From: an uncultured Alteromonadaceae bacterium
Lineage (GTDB): Bacteria; Pseudomonadota; Gammaproteobacteria; Enterobacterales; Alteromonadaceae
Direction of reading: 5' to 3'
Assembly: GCA_947494925.1 (NCBI GenBank)
Contig: CANLWS010000001.1
Location: 434,001 to 498,000 of the forward strand
DNA length: 64,000 nucleotides
The translations under genes were made by a program, and so were the position numbers. Positions 19,196 to 28,327 of the stretch are shown here, piece by piece; position 1 is the first letter of the stretch; every line of letters begins with the position of its first letter. Below the pieces are notes generated by a model that did not search any database, had not been told where the DNA came from, and saw nothing but the letters and a program-made list of their open reading frames with translations.

Positions 19196-20686
19196 ATGCG
19201 TAAATCAACTAAATATATCCTGATTTATTTCAGCGCCTTGATATTACTGGTGACAATGGCGATAGGCCTCGCTCAGGCCCAAGAGACCCAAGACATAGTT
19301 TCAGTCGAAGCAGTAGAAGGCCTTGACGACACACAGGACGAAGCCTTGATTGCCCAGAAAGGTGATAACCAGGACGCCATCGAGCTGAACCAGGCGGAGC
19401 TGGATCAAATGCTGGCACCTATCGCGCTCTATCCTGACACTTTGTTATCTCAGATCCTGGTTGCAGCCACCTACCCTCTGGAGGTCGTTCAAGCGGCCCG
19501 ATGGCGCGAAAAGAATGAAGATATGAGTGAAGAAGACGCGCTGGCAGCAGTGGAAAACAAAGAATGGGATCCCAGTGTCAAAGCGCTTGCCCCTTTTTCG
19601 GACCTGCTGACTAAATTAAGTGACGATCTGGAATGGCTTCAGCAGCTGGGTGATGCGTTTTTGGCCAACGAGGAACAAGTTCTTGCGTCCGTCCAGGCAC
19701 TCAGACAAAAAGCCTATGACCACGGCTCGTTGAGCAATAGCGAATATATAGAAGTCGTCGAAGAGGATGACAATATCATTATCGAGCCTGTTGAAAAGGA
19801 AATCGTCTACGTCCCTTATTACGACACACGGACTGTCTACGGGAATTGGTGGTGGACTGGCTATGAGCCTGTTTACTGGCACAGACCTGCTCACTACTAC
19901 TGGCATGCTGGCTTCTATTGGAGTCCAAGATTTTATGTGCGCCCCAGTTATTTCATTGGCGGTTTTCATTGGCATAGACGTCACCTAGTGTACAACCATC
20001 ACTATTACAATCGCCATGGACGATATGATGACGGCATCAGACGCGTCCGAGTGACAGAGTATCAACGCTGGAATCATAATCCAGTGCACAGACGTGGTGT
20101 CAGATATAATTCAAGAGGCGATAAATCTTTGTATCACCACAACAAAATGCGACCAGTAAAGGTGGTGAGTAGTTCTGAGCGGGTGAGTAAAAACAAAGTA
20201 AGGCAGGTGAACGCATATGGTCGCGAAGTCACTACAAAACACATCAATAAACAACAAGCGATTAATGCTAACAGAACTCAGCAGAAGCTGAAGGATCGCA
20301 AGGTTGCAACCTATAACAAGGCTGCACCTAAGCGCACTCAGCAGGTTGTGCAACAACAGCAGGCCAGACAACAAAAAGTCAAAAATTACTCACACAGTAA
20401 TAAGGCCAGACCGGTAAACACACAGAAAAGACAAGTGTCCAATTATAGTGCGCCGGTAAAAAGGCAACAACAGCAAACGCGCTCTGGTAACACAACTAAA
20501 CGCAGTACTTCGCAATCTTCATCAGCAAATAGAAGTAAAAGCTACAGCCGCCCGGTAAACAGGCAAAGTAGCCAGCAGCGCACAGTGAACAGATCTACGC
20601 GAAGCACCAGTAGCAGCTCAAGCAAAAGTGTTAACCGCAGCTCAAACAGAAGTTCTAACAATAATTCACTGCAGAAAAAACGCTGA
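19196..20686 (+). CDS. DUF3300 exported protein with low-complexity C-terminus
   Basis: A protein of 496 residues and unknown function. ATG 19196 has AGAGG at good spacing, and a signal peptide/TM segment lies at about residues 5-28. The DUF3300 domain follows (MLAPIALYPDTLLSQILVAA and onward, about 70-220). Next comes an aromatic/histidine-rich stretch (about 220-290, many W, Y and H), then about 200 residues of Q/R/S/N/K-rich low complexity with repeated blocks of RPVN and of serine runs. The basic tail suggests binding to nucleic acid or an acidic polymer, or an intrinsically disordered linker; this is inference. A strong terminator follows. Confidence 0.85.
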   Translation: MRKSTKYILIYFSALILLVTMAIGLAQAQETQDIVSVEAVEGLDDTQDEALIAQKGDNQDAIELNQAELDQMLAPIALYPDTLLSQILVAATYPLEVVQAARWREKNEDMSEEDALAAVENKEWDPSVKALAPFSDLLTKLSDDLEWLQQLGDAFLANEEQVLASVQALRQKAYDHGSLSNSEYIEVVEEDDNIIIEPVEKEIVYVPYYDTRTVYGNWWWTGYEPVYWHRPAHYYWHAGFYWSPRFYVRPSYFIGGFHWHRRHLVYNHHYYNRHGRYDDGIRRVRVTEYQRWNHNPVHRRGVRYNSRGDKSLYHHNKMRPVKVVSSSERVSKNKVRQVNAYGREVTTKHINKQQAINANRTQQKLKDRKVATYNKAAPKRTQQVVQQQQARQQKVKNYSHSNKARPVNTQKRQVSNYSAPVKRQQQQTRSGNTTKRSTSQSSSANRSKSYSRPVNRQSSQQRTVNRSTRSTSSSSSKSVNRSSNRSSNNNSLQKKR

Positions 20687-20704
20687 GAAGTAAGCTGCGA
20701 GAAG

Positions 20705-20727
20705 AGGCCTGGAATCAGGCCTTTTTT
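20705..20727 (+). terminator. Rho-independent terminator after the DUF3300 gene
   Basis: Stem AGGCCTG (20705-20711) with CAGGCCT (20716-20722), loop GAAT, followed by a run of six T. It lies 18 bp beyond the stop codon. Confidence 0.88.
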
Positions 20728-20792
20728 GTTTCTGGAGCAAACCAACAGGTAAATTAACCAACCCTGGTAGTTATTATCTGTTCATTAAGCGA

Positions 20793-22526
20793 TTGAAAAG
20801 CAGCAAAGTTCTGTTTGATAATGTAAGCTTGTTGAGTAGCAAGGCGCTAAGCGCTTTTCGGATTTATGGACGTATACGGAACCCAAGCTTGATCAAGATC
20901 CCCCCACAAAAACCTCTTCGCGATTATACTGTTCTGGTCATTGACGGGCAGTCCCTGGTGCATGACGTGATCAAAATGGCTTTGCTGGAACTGGGAATTA
21001 AAGAAGTAAAGAGCGCGGAAAACGCGTATTTCGCCCTGCGAATGTGTGAAAACATCAAGTTTGATATGGTCATCGTCGCATTTGATGTGCGCAGTGATAA
21101 AGATGGCTTCAATTTGCTTGAAGAAATGAAATTCAAAGGTTTTATAACGAAAACCACTTCAGTGATTTTTCTCAGTGCCGACACATCTTCCGCGCTTGTC
21201 AACTGTGTTGTGGAACTCCAACCTGACGACTTTTGGGTGAAACCTCTCATCAGGATGAAAGTTGAAAAACGTATTCAACACATAATCAGCGTGAAGCAGA
21301 AATTGCACAAACTGCACTATTGCATTGATCAGGGTGAACACCCCACTGCCATTTATTATGCCGAACGTCAGTTACTAGACCAATCCATGGCGCAATATCA
21401 TCCTCCAATCAACCGGTTGATTGGCGAAAGCCTCTGTCACTTAATGGAATATGCTGAAGCAGAAAAATTTTACAGCAAATTGACTAAGAAATACGACTAC
21501 GCCTGGGTCGTGGTCGGACTGGCCAGGACTCTGTTAAAGCAGGATAAAATTGAAGAAGCCGAGGAGCTGACTGCAAAACTGTTGGAACGGGATGACACCC
21601 GATTCACGACCTATGATGTGCTGGCCGAGTATCACATCGAAAAAGAAGATTATCAGAAGGGCTATGAAATCATTCAAAAAGCTACTCAGCTGGCCCCTCG
21701 TAACATTGAAAGAAATAAAAAATCCTGGAACCTGGCTCGACTCAACCACGATCGGGCAGGACAATATGCTGCTACACAAAATATGGCTAAGTACGCAAAA
21801 AACTCCATTCACGATACACCAGATTTGAAACTGAATGTTGTCAGGGCTGCAATAGATCTTGCCGCGACATTGCCTGAAGGCGAAGCCAACCGACTGTTGA
21901 CCAAAACCGAAAAGGACATCGACAATCTAGAAAATGATTTTGGCAAAGCCAGTCAGCTAGGGCACCAGATCAATATCGCCCGGGCACGAGTTCAGAACGT
22001 CAGACGGAATAAAAAGGAAGCAGAAGAAATCATGAAGGAGTACATGGATGTGCGAGCCTCCTCTTCTGTAGAGGACAATCTTGACAAGGTAAAAGCCTTC
22101 CATGAATTGGGATACTGGGAACAATCACTTTCCTTGTTGGACAAAATAAAAGACCAGATAGAGGATGATTCTTTTATTGGTCAGGTAATTTCGGAGTACA
22201 TTGAACAAGAATCAAAAGAGCGTCGCGATATCCAATTTTCCCCCAAAGAACTTGGGGAAATGGCTTCCGCTCATTACAAAAACAAACGCTACAAACCTGC
22301 CTTCAATTTACTGAGCCAAGCGTTGCAATTATCACCACAAAATTCCAATATTGCTATCAGCCTGTTGAAAGTTCTGGCTATTCTGGCCGAAGATTTCAAA
22401 TTAGACGAAGAGCAAAAAGAGGAAGTAGAGAAATGTTACGTTTTACTGGACTCAACTATGTTAAACGAAACCCAATCCCAACGTTATACCGAATACAAAG
22501 ACCGAATTGACAAGATATTGAAGTAG
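20793..22526 (+). CDS. Receiver-domain protein with TPR-like C-terminal region
   Basis: A response-regulator-like protein of up to 577 residues. A receiver domain (about 45-170) begins at YTVLVIDG, has a MVIVAFDV strand, a FLSADTSS threonine/serine strand and the conserved lysine in WVKPL. The phospho-acceptor position is offset (FDVRSDKDG), so phosphorylation is plausible but not certain. The rest, to the C-terminus, is helical with TPR-like repeats (FYSKLTKKYDYAWVVVGLAR and a typical AHYKNKRYKPAFNLLSQALQ unit). No DNA-binding or enzymatic output domain is visible. TTG 20793 leaves a 44-residue N-terminal extension; a later TTG (20889) is an alternative start. Confidence 0.82.
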   Translation: MKSSKVLFDNVSLLSSKALSAFRIYGRIRNPSLIKIPPQKPLRDYTVLVIDGQSLVHDVIKMALLELGIKEVKSAENAYFALRMCENIKFDMVIVAFDVRSDKDGFNLLEEMKFKGFITKTTSVIFLSADTSSALVNCVVELQPDDFWVKPLIRMKVEKRIQHIISVKQKLHKLHYCIDQGEHPTAIYYAERQLLDQSMAQYHPPINRLIGESLCHLMEYAEAEKFYSKLTKKYDYAWVVVGLARTLLKQDKIEEAEELTAKLLERDDTRFTTYDVLAEYHIEKEDYQKGYEIIQKATQLAPRNIERNKKSWNLARLNHDRAGQYAATQNMAKYAKNSIHDTPDLKLNVVRAAIDLAATLPEGEANRLLTKTEKDIDNLENDFGKASQLGHQINIARARVQNVRRNKKEAEEIMKEYMDVRASSSVEDNLDKVKAFHELGYWEQSLSLLDKIKDQIEDDSFIGQVISEYIEQESKERRDIQFSPKELGEMASAHYKNKRYKPAFNLLSQALQLSPQNSNIAISLLKVLAILAEDFKLDEEQKEEVEKCYVLLDSTMLNETQSQRYTEYKDRIDKILK

Positions 22527-22561
22527 CACCAATCTGCATTAGTAAGTACCCACTTAATCCT

Positions 22562-22978
22562 TTATCTCCAAATCCAGGGTAATTTGTACGCATAGCGGTA
22601 AAGCTGTATTTGCGCTGGAAACAAGATCGCAACTAAACCAATCAACTTTGTCATTGCCAATAGGTCTGTCTGTGGTGAAAAACCCAGCATAGCGATCAGA
22701 AAAGCCAGTAAGCAGGTCAACATAGTCAGGTAAACTCCATTTACCCATTTCCACATCCATTGCCAACCAACGGCAACCCCCCAAATGCCACCAGCTACAC
22801 CTGTTATGACTACCCACTCCATTAAGACTGAAACGAAACTGATTACGCCATAAAATTGGCCGAGGAAAATATCATTGGCCAAGTTTGCAATACTCAGCAA
22901 CAAAATCATAAAAAAATAGCCCGTTGAAAACCAGGAGTCACGGCTGGACTTGATCGAACACGCATAGGCAGTCATCAT
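22562..22978 (-). CDS. Small integral membrane protein of unknown function
   Basis: A 138-residue hydrophobic protein with about four membrane segments (residues 20-40, 46-66, 80-100 and 105-125 approximately), with tryptophans and glycines in the middle (GGIWGVAVGWQWMWKW). GGA stands before ATG 22978. I do not recognise the family. It is convergent with the receiver-TPR gene and divergent from the beta-propeller gene. A second frame over the same stretch encodes a shorter, less hydrophobic peptide and is probably a shadow. Confidence 0.6.
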   Translation of the reverse strand: MMTAYACSIKSSRDSWFSTGYFFMILLLSIANLANDIFLGQFYGVISFVSVLMEWVVITGVAGGIWGVAVGWQWMWKWVNGVYLTMLTCLLAFLIAMLGFSPQTDLLAMTKLIGLVAILFPAQIQLYRYAYKLPWIWR

Positions 22979-23150
22979 GAAGTTTCCGTCAGAAAGGCTG
23001 ATGCTAATACTCGCAAATCCAAACGGAATAAAACAAGCATTTGGGGTGGATAATTATTGCACCAGACAGGGTAATTTATTATCCAATTGCCATTTTAGCC
23101 TAAAACAAAATTTATATACGCTGTAACTGCCCTAAAACCTTAAAGGATGA

Positions 23151-24152
23151 ATGACCATGATGCTTCAAAAATTTGTCTCCGCAGTCACACTGTTACTGGT
23201 ATCGATTTCCGTGCTCGCCGATTTACCTGAACAGATGAGCGGAACCCTGCTAGTGGTTAGCAAATCAGATAACTCAGTGGCGTTTATTGATCTTGCTTCA
23301 GGTAAAACCATGAGTACCTTACCCACAGGCGAAGGACCACATGAATTAGTTGTAAGTGACGACGGGCGCTGGGCTGTAGTATCAGATTTCGTGGGTGGAA
23401 ATAGTCTGACTGTTATTGATATTGCTAATCGTAAAATAGCCAGAACAATCAGTTTTAGAAAATATCCTCGCCCACATGGTATTCAATTTCTGGCTAACCA
23501 GGCGCATGTTGCTGCGACGTCCGGCGTAAAAAATGCTGTGGTGATTGCTGACATCCATACAGGTAAGATTCTGAAGGAGATCTCCACTACCCAAACTGGA
23601 ACCCACATGGTAGCTGTCGACAGAGCAAAGAGTCTGGCTTATTCGAGCAATATGCGGAGCAACTCGATTGCCGTGCTTGATCTGAACGCCGGCAAGTTTC
23701 TAAAAGCTATCGATACTGCGCAGACCCCTGAAGCGATTCGACTCAATGGAGCTGGAAGTGAAATCTGGTATGGCGCAAACAAGAAGGGACTGATTAAAGT
23801 AATCAGCTCAGATAGCGGGCGCGAATTAGCCGAATGGACAGGCTTCAAATTCCCTTATCGCGTATTGTTTACACAAGACAATAGTATCGCTGTCGTCCCC
23901 GATTTCAGACAAGACTATGTACGCTTTTTTGATCCCCAGGCTAAGCAGGAATTAGGCACATTGGAACTGGGCGAAGGTGCAGGACCGCAGGGAGTGATAC
24001 TCCACCCCAATGACAAAACCCTGTTTTTGTCACTCAATCGCAAACACAAAATTCTGGCTATCGATATTCATGAGAGGAAAGTAGTGGCTGAGTTTAAAAG
24101 TGGCCCTAACCCGGATGGAATAGGTTATACGCCACTTCAGTTTAAACAGTAG
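23151..24152 (+). CDS. Periplasmic beta-propeller protein (YncE / cytochrome d1-like)
   Basis: A 333-residue secreted protein with an N-terminal signal peptide (about 1-23, ending VLA). Successive blades have a repeating pattern of VVSKSDNSVAFIDLASGK, VVSDDGRWAVVSD, VIDIANRK, IADIHTGK and VLDLNAGK, which is characteristic of YncE-type seven-bladed propellers. There is no heme-binding motif, so only the propeller of cytochrome d1 is shared. AAAGGA lies just upstream; ATG 23151, 23157 and 23160 are all possible starts. The ligand is unknown. It converges with the MAPEG gene with 2 bp between the stop codons. Confidence 0.82.
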   Translation: MTMMLQKFVSAVTLLLVSISVLADLPEQMSGTLLVVSKSDNSVAFIDLASGKTMSTLPTGEGPHELVVSDDGRWAVVSDFVGGNSLTVIDIANRKIARTISFRKYPRPHGIQFLANQAHVAATSGVKNAVVIADIHTGKILKEISTTQTGTHMVAVDRAKSLAYSSNMRSNSIAVLDLNAGKFLKAIDTAQTPEAIRLNGAGSEIWYGANKKGLIKVISSDSGRELAEWTGFKFPYRVLFTQDNSIAVVPDFRQDYVRFFDPQAKQELGTLELGEGAGPQGVILHPNDKTLFLSLNRKHKILAIDIHERKVVAEFKSGPNPDGIGYTPLQFKQ

Positions 24153-24154
24153 GA

Positions 24155-24571
24155 TCAACCAAGTGCAAGTTGACTGATCAAAATGATCGTCATCAGTATC
24201 AGAACCAAATACCCCAGAATAAAAATACGCATGCGGTGAGGCACATAATTTGTTGTGATATGCACATAGCTGTGGACAAGCCGGCTAACAACAAATGTCC
24301 AGGCCAAGGCGAGCACTAATACAGAGACACCATTGGAGGCAAAAAAGATCAGACACAACACATAAAACAAAACCGGCAACTGAAACTGGTTTGCCAGATT
24401 GTTTGATGCCTTCAGCACATTGTCCGGCCAGGCGCTGTTATTTAACGCTGTTTTAGTTACATCTGCGCCATCTTTGACCGCTTGAAACTTACGCCTGGTA
24501 AGAGGAATAAATATCAACAAGGTCAGTAAGATTTGTACTACTACTGGCCAGAGAATCGATGTTGCTTGCAT
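24155..24571 (-). CDS. MAPEG family membrane protein
   Basis: A 138-residue protein with four hydrophobic segments and the MAPEG layout. The N-terminal helix is followed by a polar cytoplasmic loop containing NNLANQFQLPVLFYVLCL, then a SRLVHSYVH(I)TTNYVPHR-type segment. Relatives include microsomal glutathione transferases and uncharacterised bacterial MAPEG proteins; glutathione use here is unproven. AAGGA precedes ATG 24571 at 7 bp. It lies 23 bp downstream of the glycerol ABC binding-protein gene on the same strand and may be read through from that operon. Confidence 0.85.
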   Translation of the reverse strand: MQATSILWPVVVQILLTLLIFIPLTRRKFQAVKDGADVTKTALNNSAWPDNVLKASNNLANQFQLPVLFYVLCLIFFASNGVSVLVLALAWTFVVSRLVHSYVHITTNYVPHRMRIFILGYLVLILMTIILISQLALG

Positions 24572-24594
24572 GCTAAATCCTTATTTAATTACAA

Positions 24595-26307
24595 TCATTC
24601 TGATTGCCAACTTTTAAGTAATTCGGAGTAAGCTACCGTCTGCCCCTTGGGCTTTTCGTTAGCGAGTTTTGCCTTTGGTGACCCCGGCTGATTAAGCCAG
24701 AAGGATTCGTCCTGAGGTCGATTCAATTTGGGACCGCACTCACCTTGCACTTTTGCACGTTCCAGACGTCTTAAAACCTTGTCCTGATCAGCGGCTAAAT
24801 TATTTAATGCCTCTTGTGCACTGGACTCGCCGCTTGCAACCTCAGCAATATGTTTCCACCAGAGTTGAGCAAGCTTTGGATAATCCGGGACATTAGTGCC
24901 AGTGGGAGTCCACTGCTTACGCGCCGGGCTGCGATAAAACTCTACCAACCCACCTAAACTAGGTGCAGCGTCAGTCATTGCCTGGGAATTGATATCAGAT
25001 TCTCTGATGGGCGTAAGCCCCACCAGTGTCTTCTTTAATGACACGGTTTTCGATACCGTAAATTGCGCATACAGCCAGGCAGCAAGGCGTCGTTTCTGCG
25101 GAGTTGAATTCAGAAATGTCCAGGCGCCCGTATCCTGATAACCTAATTTCATACCCTCCTCCCAGTAAGGTCCTTTGGGAGAAGGCGCCATGCGCCACTT
25201 TGGAGTACCGTCTTCATTCACCACAGGTAATCCTGACTTATTCATACTAGCGGTAAAGGCTGTGTACCAGAAAATCTGCTGGGCGATCGCCCCCTGTGCC
25301 GGAACCGGGCCCGCTTCAGAAAACGTCATCCCCTGAGCTTCGGGTGGCGCATACTGACGCAGCCAGTCGACATATTTTTGGGTAGCGTAGACCGCAGCAG
25401 GACCGTTGGTCGCACCTCCTCGGCTGACACTTGAGCCAACGGGTCGGCAACCATCTACTCGAATACCCCATTCGTCCACAGGCACGCCATTGGGGATCCC
25501 TTTGTCTCCTGCACCCGCCATCGAAAACCAGGCATCGGTGAAACGCCAACCTAATGAGGGATCTTTTTTACCGTAATCCATATGCCCATAAACAGTCTGC
25601 CCATCGAGGGTTTTGACGTGCTTCGAGAAAAATTCTGCGATGTCTTCATATGCTGACCAATTCACAGGAACACCCAACTCATAACCATATTTCGACTTGA
25701 ACTGGGCTTTTAAATCCTCACGTTCAAACCAATCCGCTCTGAACCAATACAGATTGGCAAATTGTTGATCGGGTAGCTGATAAACCTTGCCGTCTGGCCC
25801 TGTGGTAAAACTAAGTCCGATAAAATCCTGTAAATCCAGAGTCGGCAATGTCAGATTTTTTGCCTCACCTTCAATCATGTCTGAAATGGCAACTGCCTTT
25901 CCGTAGCGGAAATGTGTCCCAATCAGGTCAGAGTCATTCACATAAGCGTCGTAGATATTTCGACCGGATTGCATCTGAGTCTGCAGCTTTTCAACCACGT
26001 CTCCTTCCTGAATCAGATCGTGGGTAATATTGATTCCGGTGATTTCTGTGAATGCCTTTGCCAGTACTTTAGATTCATATTCATGGGTTGCGATGGTTTC
26101 TGATACCACATTGATAGACATGCCCTTAAATGGTTTGGCTGCTTCTGCAAACCACTGCAGTTCCTGCATTTGCTGCTCAGTGCTAAGGGTCGACTCTGTG
26201 AATTCTTCTGTTACCCATTTTTTAGCGGCTTGCTCATTAGCCAATGTGATACTGGCAGTAAAGCACATGCTCAGCCCGATGCTGATAAGTGAAATTTTAT
26301 TTTTCAT
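24595..26307 (-). CDS. glpV: ABC transporter substrate-binding protein, glycerol type (GlpV)
   Basis: The periplasmic binding protein of the glpSTPQUV-type importer, 570 residues, large for the family as GlpV is. ATG 26307 has GAGGA 5 bp upstream and a clean signal peptide (residues 1-23, ending TLA); the frame extends to 26337 without support. The protein has the extracellular solute-binding fold of the carbohydrate cluster (QSGRNIYDAYVNDSDLIG, then a hinge and a second lobe with MDYGKKDPSLGWRFTDAW). Glycerol as substrate is inferred from the operon's match to the Rhizobium leguminosarum glpSTPQUV system, not from binding residues. It is the last importer gene of the transcript. Confidence 0.82.
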   Translation of the reverse strand: MKNKISLISIGLSMCFTASITLANEQAAKKWVTEEFTESTLSTEQQMQELQWFAEAAKPFKGMSINVVSETIATHEYESKVLAKAFTEITGINITHDLIQEGDVVEKLQTQMQSGRNIYDAYVNDSDLIGTHFRYGKAVAISDMIEGEAKNLTLPTLDLQDFIGLSFTTGPDGKVYQLPDQQFANLYWFRADWFEREDLKAQFKSKYGYELGVPVNWSAYEDIAEFFSKHVKTLDGQTVYGHMDYGKKDPSLGWRFTDAWFSMAGAGDKGIPNGVPVDEWGIRVDGCRPVGSSVSRGGATNGPAAVYATQKYVDWLRQYAPPEAQGMTFSEAGPVPAQGAIAQQIFWYTAFTASMNKSGLPVVNEDGTPKWRMAPSPKGPYWEEGMKLGYQDTGAWTFLNSTPQKRRLAAWLYAQFTVSKTVSLKKTLVGLTPIRESDINSQAMTDAAPSLGGLVEFYRSPARKQWTPTGTNVPDYPKLAQLWWKHIAEVASGESSAQEALNNLAADQDKVLRRLERAKVQGECGPKLNRPQDESFWLNQPGSPKAKLANEKPKGQTVAYSELLKSWQSE

Positions 26308-26373
26308 GATTTCCTCAACTCTGGACCCGGATTGCACCGGGTCAACACTAATCTACAGTATGCGATTTGTTCA

Positions 26374-26649
26374 TCAACCCCAACGCAACAAGCTAAGCAC
26401 CCATATTACTGATATGCCAAATGCCCACCAAATATCTGTGTCACTTGACCCAATTACAGCCAAATGAATAAAGGCACTGCTTAACAATCCGATAAAAAGT
26501 CGGTCTCCACGGGTAGTCGCGATGGGCAATAATCCCTTACGTTCTATTGTTGGGCGTTTTAATTCGGCGATCGTCATGACAATCAATATGAGTCCGATGC
26601 CAACAAAGAAACTTGCTGTGGGTATCGTCCAGGCCATCCAGTTCATCAT
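26374..26649 (-). CDS. glpU: DUF2160 small membrane protein (GlpU)
   Basis: A 91-residue protein with two or three membrane segments (about 5-27, 50-68 and 72-88). It belongs to the DUF2160 family, which is found almost only inside glycerol-type ABC operons between the permease and binding-protein genes, as here. GGAG precedes ATG 26649. It begins 9 bp after the glpQ stop. Its role in transport is not established; an accessory membrane component is the usual guess. Confidence 0.82.
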   Translation of the reverse strand: MMNWMAWTIPTASFFVGIGLILIVMTIAELKRPTIERKGLLPIATTRGDRLFIGLLSSAFIHLAVIGSSDTDIWWAFGISVIWVLSLLRWG

Positions 26650-26658
26650 AACAGCTCC

Positions 26659-27459
26659 CTAAACCCGGCCCAGGGCAAAACCCTTGGCAACGTGATTTCG
26701 CACAAACCAGATCACTAATACGCCAGGTACAATGGTCAACACTCCTGCTGCAGCCAATACACCCCAGTCAATCCCTGCGGCACCTACAGTACGGGTCATA
26801 ATTGCTGAAATAGGTTTGGCGTCTACCGAGGTCAGTGTTCTGGCCAGTAGTAACTCTACCCAGGAAAACATAAAGCTGAAAAACGCCGTGACGCCTATAC
26901 CTGAACGGATCATTGGGATAAAAATGCGCACAAAAAAGTGTCCAAAGCTATAACCGTCAATATAGGCCGTCTCATCAATTTCTCTGGGCACGCCTGACAT
27001 AAACCCTTCAAGGATCCAGACCGCTAATGGAATACTAAACAGGCAATGCGCCAGGGCAACGGCTAAATGGGTGTCGAATAATCCAATCGAAGAGTAGAGT
27101 TGGAAAAAAGGTAACAAAAACACCGCAGGGGGTGCCATTCTGTTAGTGAGCAGCCAGAAAAACAGATGTTTGTCACCGACAAATTTGTAGCGGCTGAAGG
27201 CATATGCCGCCGGCAACGCCACCAATAAAGTGATAACCATGTTGATCACAACATAGGTAACTGAATTAACGTACCCCATATACCAGCTGGCGTCTGTAAA
27301 TATTGTTATGTAGTTGTCGAAGGTAAAATGTTGCGGCCAGAACGTTAGTCCGCCCAATATTTCCTCGTTTGTTTTGAAAGACATATTCAATAACCAGTAA
27401 ATGGGCAAAAGCACAAACACCAGATAAACAACTAGCCCTGTCACCTTGCGCTTACCCAT
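26659..27459 (-). CDS. glpQ: ABC transporter permease GlpQ
   Basis: An inner-membrane permease of 266 residues with six predicted helices and the MalG-type coupling motif around EGFMSGVPREIDETAYIDG (the EAA loop that contacts an ATPase). The start at ATG 27459 has AAGGA upstream; the frame is open to 27522 but would lie deep in glpP. It overlaps glpP by 8 bp as ATG-GGT-AA. It partners GlpP to form the channel for the substrate delivered by GlpV. Confidence 0.87.
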   Translation of the reverse strand: MGKRKVTGLVVYLVFVLLPIYWLLNMSFKTNEEILGGLTFWPQHFTFDNYITIFTDASWYMGYVNSVTYVVINMVITLLVALPAAYAFSRYKFVGDKHLFFWLLTNRMAPPAVFLLPFFQLYSSIGLFDTHLAVALAHCLFSIPLAVWILEGFMSGVPREIDETAYIDGYSFGHFFVRIFIPMIRSGIGVTAFFSFMFSWVELLLARTLTSVDAKPISAIMTRTVGAAGIDWGVLAAAGVLTIVPGVLVIWFVRNHVAKGFALGRV

Positions 27460-28327
27460 CAGATTTATCCTTTTCCATGTGGCTGATTGTGGTGAAAAAT
27501 AACCAGGACACCAGCAATACAATCAGAAAGTAAACAAGGGAAAATGCAGCTGCAGGACCGAGATCAAACTGACCGATTGCCATTTGCGTCAAGGTCTGAC
27601 TTAGGAAAGTAGTGGCGTTACCCGGCCCGCCACCGGTTAGCACAAAGGGCTCGGTATAGATCATAAAACTGTCCATAAAACGCAACAATACTGCTAGCAC
27701 CAACACACTTTTTAACCGTGGCAACTGAATGTGCCTGAAGATTGCCCATGATGATGCCCGGTCTATTTGTGCAGCCTGATAATATGCATCAGGAATAGCC
27801 CGCAAACCTGAGTAACATAGAAGGGCCACCAAGGGAGTCCAGTGCCAGACATCCATCAACAAGACAGTCAACCACGCATCCACAGTATTTGCCGTGTAGT
27901 TGTAATCCACACCAATTGCATTCAACGCCCAACCGAATAAACCTATGTCGGCACGTCCGAAGATCTGCCATATAGTGCCCACCACATTCCATGGAATCAG
28001 GAGGGGTAAAGCTAGTAAAATCAAACACAAAGATGACTGCCATCCCTTTTTCGGCATGGTCAGAGCCACCGCTATGCCAAGAGGTATTTCAATCAGTAAA
28101 ACGGAAAAAGAAAAAGTAAATTGCCTGAGTAGCGAATCGTGTAGCCGCGTATCCCGCAGAACTTCCTGATACCACTCAATTCCCACAAAGTATGCCGTAT
28201 TCTGATCAAAAATATCCTGAACTGAATAATTCACCACAGTCATTAACGGAATAATCGCAGAGAAGGCCACCAATACAAACATGGGCAATACCAGCCACCA
28301 GGCACGATTATTCTGTACTTTATTCAT
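27452..28327 (-). CDS. glpP: ABC transporter permease GlpP
   Basis: An inner-membrane permease of 291 residues with six predicted helices, of the MalF/UgpA type. Its EAA-like loop is the segment AIPDAYYQAAQIDRASSW. ATG 28327 has GGAG at 7 bp and overlaps the end of glpT by 8 bp (ATG-AAT-AA), which indicates translational coupling. The glycerol assignment follows the whole operon. Confidence 0.87.
   Translation of the reverse strand: MNKVQNNRAWWLVLPMFVLVAFSAIIPLMTVVNYSVQDIFDQNTAYFVGIEWYQEVLRDTRLHDSLLRQFTFSFSVLLIEIPLGIAVALTMPKKGWQSSLCLILLALPLLIPWNVVGTIWQIFGRADIGLFGWALNAIGVDYNYTANTVDAWLTVLLMDVWHWTPLVALLCYSGLRAIPDAYYQAAQIDRASSWAIFRHIQLPRLKSVLVLAVLLRFMDSFMIYTEPFVLTGGGPGNATTFLSQTLTQMAIGQFDLGPAAAFSLVYFLIVLLVSWLFFTTISHMEKDKSDG

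Noticed and set aside
22554-22817. Second overlapping minus-strand frame in the small membrane-protein gene
   Set aside because: It shares the same stretch with a longer, clearly hydrophobic frame, lacks a good start, and has shadow-like composition.
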